Source: MKUN01 sp964481425 | Lineage (GTDB): Bacteria > Bacteroidota > Bacteroidia > Chitinophagales > Chitinophagaceae | Direction of reading: 5' to 3' | NCBI GenBank assembly: GCA_964481425.1 | Contig: CAYZTM010000017.1 | Span: 1-64,000 of the forward strand | DNA: 64,000 nt | Shown here: in pieces, positions 59,823-64,000 of the stretch | Layout of the letters: each line of letters opens with the position of its first letter | How positions within the stretch are numbered: position 1 is the stretch's first letter | The notes under the pieces: model-generated | Told to the model about the DNA's origin: nothing | The model's database searches: none | What the model saw: only the letters and a program-made list of their open reading frames with translations | Position numbers and translations under genes: made by a program

Positions 59823-62669
59823 TTATCCCCTGAATCTCATTTTGGGCCCATCATCCGGAGGTGGTGTGCCTGCTGCTGTTTTCGTAAAGTTCCAGATCAG
59901 GCTGAGTAAACCATATCGACGGATGGTGTTGTAACTGTTCTCGTAGATATAGCTGCTTTGAGCATACCGGCTGAAGCCTTTGTTCTGATCAAGAATATCG
60001 AATGCAGACAGGCGGAGCTCCAACTGGCTCTTTTTCAGGAATTTTTTGCTCACATAAGCGTTCCAGCGAAACACATTGTTATTGGTATTGAATACGCTTG
60101 TCTTCTGGCGCAGGTACCAATTGATATCCGTACCGATCTCAAATTTCAACGGCAACTGTACGGAGCCATCAAAATCTACCTGCCCGGACCAATAGCTGGC
60201 CACATTGGTGCTGATCGTAGCCTTATTGTCATTGTATACCACCTGTGGCGAGAATGAGAACTCAAACTTGTCAGGTTTATCGTAATCTAAACGGGGGCCA
60301 AATGTGTAGGAATTATTGCTACTGACATTCGGTTGCCCATTGACGAATGTGTTGGAGTGTGCCAAATTCACACTTGTCCATATGCCCGCGCGCATCTGCG
60401 TTTTAGGAATCCGCAGGCCATAGCCTCCATAGCCCGATACAAAATAATTCCCATTGACATTCCGGTACTGGTAAAGTCTCCGCCCCCCGTAGAGTACCGA
60501 ATCAACACGGGTTATTGCATTCTGTACCAGGCTGTAGGTTGCATTAAGCCAAAGGTAACTGCCGCTAAGCACCTTATAGCTGTTATAGCTGGCGGTGAAG
60601 CTATGCCTGAATTCCTGTTTCAGATCAGGGTTGCCTATGGCAATGTTGTTGGGATCGGTATTATCCAGTAAAGGTTGTATCTGCGACAGAGATGGTTGCC
60701 GCGTATTACCATAGTACCTGAAATTGAAGCGCGATTGGTTCTCGAATTTGTAAGTAAAATCGGCTTTAGGAAAGAAATTCAGGTAGCTATAAGTAGATGA
60801 CGTATCGTTCCTCAGGTCTTTTTGCTCAATACTGGCATAGGATAGCGAACCGCCAAATGAAAAGACCATCTTCTTGTAATCGAAACGCAAAGCCATACCT
60901 CCGGAATTCGTAAGCACATTGTACGCATAATTACTACTGTAGACCGAATTGGTATCGGTATAGCTTCCGTCAGTACTGTTGGTATCGATTGTTGTTCTTG
61001 CCGCTTTATTGTTGTCAAGCTTCAGGCCGTAACTGGCATCAATATAGGCCACCTTGGACAGAGGTTCAGTGTACTCAATTTTAGTACCCACAGACAAAGC
61101 TACATTGTCGTTCACCTTTTGCTGGTTTACTGTGGCTGTAGTATCATAAGAATTGCCTGCACTATCCGTATATCGGTAAGTGTTGGATGAGCGCAGGAAG
61201 CTATTGCTATTACTTACTTTATAACTCTCCGGCAGGTCCACAGATATGGTCCTACCCTTCTTTTTAAAGCGTTTACGCCAGAATATATCCGCACTCTCAC
61301 TTTTCGAGTTAGCATCGCCGTTGATGTTCCGATAGCCGTCGTTCATCGGGTCGCCGGAAACAGTATGCGATTCGTTGGTATAGTTGGTATTGCTTTTCGT
61401 ATCGGCGTAGTTTCCTCCGAGGGTCAGTTTCAGATTGGATGAACTGTCGATCTTCCATTCATAGGTTCCGCCAAGATTGTGGCGCATACCCATTTTTGAA
61501 GATGTCTTTGATTCTGTAGTGGTATAGGAGGAGCCGGGGATAATATAGTCGGTAGTAGTGTTGCCTACAGCATCGATATTCTGATTGGCATAGCGATAGT
61601 TGGCATTTACATGGTGTTTGTCCTCTTTCCATTTGTCTGCAAAGTGGGCACCCGCCGTCCAAACCGTAGGCAAGCCCTCACCATTGTAAGTACCATCCCA
61701 GCTTATGTTATCATTATCATCGCTGCTGTAGAAGCTGGTTACCGAGCCATCTGAAGATACATCGGTACTGACATTGCTAACACCATATTTATCTGCATCG
61801 CCCCATCCCAAACCTACCCTGGCCGTATTGGACATTACCCCAAACACCGATACCTGCCGTTTGCCTTTGAAGTCGTTGATCATGGCCTGGTTCTCATAGT
61901 AGCCATTACCTTTTTCATCGCCGCCGCCACCTGCTACCACCTTGCCAAAGTACCCTTTCTTTTTATCCTCTTTCAGTTTCAGGTCTATCGTCTTCGTCCG
62001 GACCCCATCGTCTATGCCCGTAAACTCTGCCTGGTCGCTTTTCTTATCGAACACCTGTACTTTGTCCACAGCATTCGCCTGCAGGTTCTTGGTAACCACC
62101 GCAGGGTCATCCGAAAAGAATTCCTCGCCATCTACCAATATCTTCTGTACTTTCTCACCCTGCGCTGTTACCTGGCCGTTCTTATCTACCTGCAGGCCGG
62201 GGAGTTTTTTCAGCAAGTCCTCTACGGTTGCATTGTCTTTGGTCTTAAAGCTATCAGCCACATACTCAATGGTGTCTCCCTTTACCTTTATGGCACCCCG
62301 GTTCTGTTCAAATACAAACTCGGTAAGCAGGTGGCTACGGGTTATCATGGGTATGTTGCCCATATCCTTTGTCTTGCCATCTTTTACGGTGACAATATCT
62401 ATATAGTCCACAAATCCCGGATAAGTGATCATGACCAGGTACCTGTCGCCCGAAGCCGCATGCAGTTCAAAACTGCCGTCGTCTTTGGTACGGGTGAAGG
62501 TCTCCATTATGGAATCGGAAGCATGTATAAGGGTTACAGCTGCATGAGGCAGGTAATTGTTATTCAGGGTATCCTGTATCCGGCCCTTTATGATGCACTG
62601 TTGTTGTGCAAATGAAACGGTACTCCACATTGTGAAGAACAAAACAATAATGGATAGGCGGATACGCAT
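59823..62669 (-). CDS. CarboxypepD-regulatory TonB-receptor-like outer-membrane barrel
   Basis: 948 residues from ATG 62669. Signal peptide (IRLSIIVLFFTMWSTVSFAQ), an N-terminal CarboxypepD-reg-like domain (QCIIKGRIQDTLNN), a plug-like domain (VEDLLKKLPGLQVDKNGQVT, KILVDGEEFFSD) and a large C-terminal OMP beta-barrel (PF14905 type) with many W/Y strands ending RFRG. It lacks a clear TonB box. It is paired with the GLPGLI gene. Substrate unknown. Confidence 0.9.
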   Translation of the reverse strand: MRIRLSIIVLFFTMWSTVSFAQQQCIIKGRIQDTLNNNYLPHAAVTLIHASDSIMETFTRTKDDGSFELHAASGDRYLVMITYPGFVDYIDIVTVKDGKTKDMGNIPMITRSHLLTEFVFEQNRGAIKVKGDTIEYVADSFKTKDNATVEDLLKKLPGLQVDKNGQVTAQGEKVQKILVDGEEFFSDDPAVVTKNLQANAVDKVQVFDKKSDQAEFTGIDDGVRTKTIDLKLKEDKKKGYFGKVVAGGGGDEKGNGYYENQAMINDFKGKRQVSVFGVMSNTARVGLGWGDADKYGVSNVSTDVSSDGSVTSFYSSDDNDNISWDGTYNGEGLPTVWTAGAHFADKWKEDKHHVNANYRYANQNIDAVGNTTTDYIIPGSSYTTTESKTSSKMGMRHNLGGTYEWKIDSSSNLKLTLGGNYADTKSNTNYTNESHTVSGDPMNDGYRNINGDANSKSESADIFWRKRFKKKGRTISVDLPESYKVSNSNSFLRSSNTYRYTDSAGNSYDTTATVNQQKVNDNVALSVGTKIEYTEPLSKVAYIDASYGLKLDNNKAARTTIDTNSTDGSYTDTNSVYSSNYAYNVLTNSGGMALRFDYKKMVFSFGGSLSYASIEQKDLRNDTSSTYSYLNFFPKADFTYKFENQSRFNFRYYGNTRQPSLSQIQPLLDNTDPNNIAIGNPDLKQEFRHSFTASYNSYKVLSGSYLWLNATYSLVQNAITRVDSVLYGGRRLYQYRNVNGNYFVSGYGGYGLRIPKTQMRAGIWTSVNLAHSNTFVNGQPNVSSNNSYTFGPRLDYDKPDKFEFSFSPQVVYNDNKATISTNVASYWSGQVDFDGSVQLPLKFEIGTDINWYLRQKTSVFNTNNNVFRWNAYVSKKFLKKSQLELRLSAFDILDQNKGFSRYAQSSYIYENSYNTIRRYGLLSLIWNFTKTAAGTPPPDDGPKMRFRG

Positions 62670-62778
62670 GCGTGAATTTTGGAAACAGAGTGTTAAAACG
62701 ATGCAACAAAAATGGTAACAATTGTTCAAACGAGCAAAATACACATTTGTTAAAGTTCCTTAACAATCCTTAAATGAG

Positions 62779-64000
62779 CTATTTGGCCCGGCCGGTCTCC
62801 TGCTCATATACCACTTTCCTGTTCTTATTCGGCGGCAAGCCGAGAGACTGGTATATGTAATCCTGCGCTACAGTACGTACACTCAGGTGATTGATCTTGT
62901 TGTTGTCTGCCGAGGGATTTACCCTGTTGGACAGGAACACAAACACGACCCCTGTGCCGGGATCGGCCCATACACAAGTACCTGTAAAGCCCTGGTGGCC
63001 GAAGGCGGCAGCAGTGCAATAGGTGCTGGCAGGGCCACCATCGTCCTTATCGGCACTGGGCTTATCAAAGCCATAGCCACGCCTGCTGATGCGCGAATGA
63101 TACGCAGTAAAGAGATCTACGGTACTTGCCTTAAAATAGCGTTTGCCATTATACAGGCCTTTGTTCAGCAGCATCTGGAATACGGCTGCTACATCGCCTG
63201 CGGTAGAGAAAATACCTGCATGGCCTGCCACACCGCCAAACATAGCTGCGCCGGGATCGTGCACATAGCCATGTACCAGTTGCTGCCGCCAGATCATATC
63301 ATTTTCCGTAGGGGCAATATCAGCCAGGCTAAACCTCTCGAGGGGATGATAACCGATATACTTCAAGCCCATGGGTTTGTAGAACTGTTCGTCCACGTAT
63401 TGATCAATGCTCTTGCCCGTTATCTTTTCCACTATAGCCGCGAGAAAATAAAAATCGAGATCGCTGTACACATAACGGCCCCTGTTCTCAAGGGGGCTCA
63501 TGAGGATACGTGCCCATACCGTATCTACCCAATCGCTACGCATGTACATATCTTTTGCCACCTGTACCGTATAGCTTCCCGTCCTATCTCTTTTATAGAG
63601 ATCGCTGCGGGGGTTATTGTTGTCATCGAGTGTTTCTCTGTAAAAAGGTATCCAGCTTTTCAGCCCGGCCTGGTGCATGAGCATGTCGCGCACATGCAGG
63701 CCTGTCTTATTGGTATTCCGTACCCATGGCAGGTAGTCGCCGGTCGTCTTATTAAGGTCCAGCTTACCGGTCTCGTAAAGCCTCATCACAGCAAGCGTCA
63801 TCGCGAGCACTTTGGTCATGGAGGCAACATCGTACAGGGTATTATTTTCCACCGGCTTCTTCCGGTAATAATCGAAATAGCCAAAACTCTTATCGTAAAA
63901 TATCTTCCCGTTCCTGGAGGCAAGCACCCTGCAACCCGGGAAAGCACCATCTACAATACTGCGCTGCAGGAACATGTCGAGCTTATCGAGCATGTCTGGG
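62779..64000 (-). CDS. Serine beta-lactamase/PBP-fold hydrolase (runs off window)
   Basis: The frame stays open to the window edge; the ATG at 63993 could be a start, but two more sense codons precede it. The SxxK motif is ASMTKV with the nucleophile Ser, YSDLDF supplies the YxN-like Tyr, and AFGHQGFTGT is the third motif. In Bacteroidetes this domain is often the C-terminal half of a GH3-beta-lactamase fusion, so the protein may be longer than the 404 residues seen. Function would be cell-wall or ester hydrolysis. Confidence 0.82.
   Translation of the reverse strand, partial: PDMLDKLDMFLQRSIVDGAFPGCRVLASRNGKIFYDKSFGYFDYYRKKPVENNTLYDVASMTKVLAMTLAVMRLYETGKLDLNKTTGDYLPWVRNTNKTGLHVRDMLMHQAGLKSWIPFYRETLDDNNNPRSDLYKRDRTGSYTVQVAKDMYMRSDWVDTVWARILMSPLENRGRYVYSDLDFYFLAAIVEKITGKSIDQYVDEQFYKPMGLKYIGYHPLERFSLADIAPTENDMIWRQQLVHGYVHDPGAAMFGGVAGHAGIFSTAGDVAAVFQMLLNKGLYNGKRYFKASTVDLFTAYHSRISRRGYGFDKPSADKDDGGPASTYCTAAAFGHQGFTGTCVWADPGTGVVFVFLSNRVNPSADNNKINHLSVRTVAQDYIYQSLGLPPNKNRKVVYEQETGRAK

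Overview
The window reads as chromosome of a Bacteroidetes bacterium, probably of the Chitinophagaceae/Chitinophagales group. This is inferred from type IX secretion (T9SS) sorting domains of both type A and type B, a PorX regulator, GLPGLI and CarboxypepD-regulatory/outer-membrane-barrel proteins, Bat-type von Willebrand proteins, promoters with the Bacteroidetes -7 box TAnnTTTG, and housekeeping proteins of Bacteroidetes type. The species cannot be named from the sequence alone.

Region 1 (1-912) holds the N-terminal part of a secreted 58-residue-repeat protein and a palindrome-rich spacer. Region 2 (913-11924) is an 11 kb AT-richer integrative element inserted at the 3' end of mnmE. Its ends carry 18-bp direct repeats (17/18 identical) that coincide with the last 18 bp of mnmE, the same chromosomal target used by SGI1-type islands in Gammaproteobacteria. 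It encodes a tyrosine recombinase, two excisionase-like HTH proteins, an HUH rolling-circle Rep, and a defence-like cargo: a nuclease-methylase-specificity fusion without helicase, an overlapping unknown protein, a GIY-YIG protein, an AbiGi-like protein and a Fic protein. Phased short repeats next to the integrase genes look like recombinase and excisionase binding sites.

Region 3 (11907-42788) is core chromosome: tRNA modification and quality control (mnmE, dtd, tadA), obg and adk, rRNA pseudouridine synthase, batB-batC, glycosylasparaginase, cutC, an ECF sigma factor coupled to an anti-sigma/outer-membrane fusion, a GT-C-like membrane protein, an orphan ParA, a MoxR ATPase, porX, NAD kinase, folB and purL. 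Region 4 (43132-46986) is a second AT-rich island: a two-gene Hachiman system (hamA, hamB) enclosed by imperfect 25-bp inverted repeats (22/25 matching) with no transposase inside. Region 5 (46987-64000) is core again: a 30-codon hydrophobic ORF, a lipoprotein hydrolase, rhomboid, a 2OG-Fe(II) oxygenase, T9SS substrates, a thioredoxin-like protein, ychF, plsC, a DinB/YfiT protein, a second MoxR, a GLPGLI/outer-membrane pair and a serine beta-lactamase-fold protein running off the window.

The most interesting parts are the two accessory islands: an mnmE-targeting element with an unusual composite defence cargo, and a Hachiman module bounded by inverted repeats that may be a mobilisable unit. 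Assignments rest on motif reading by eye. No database search was run.
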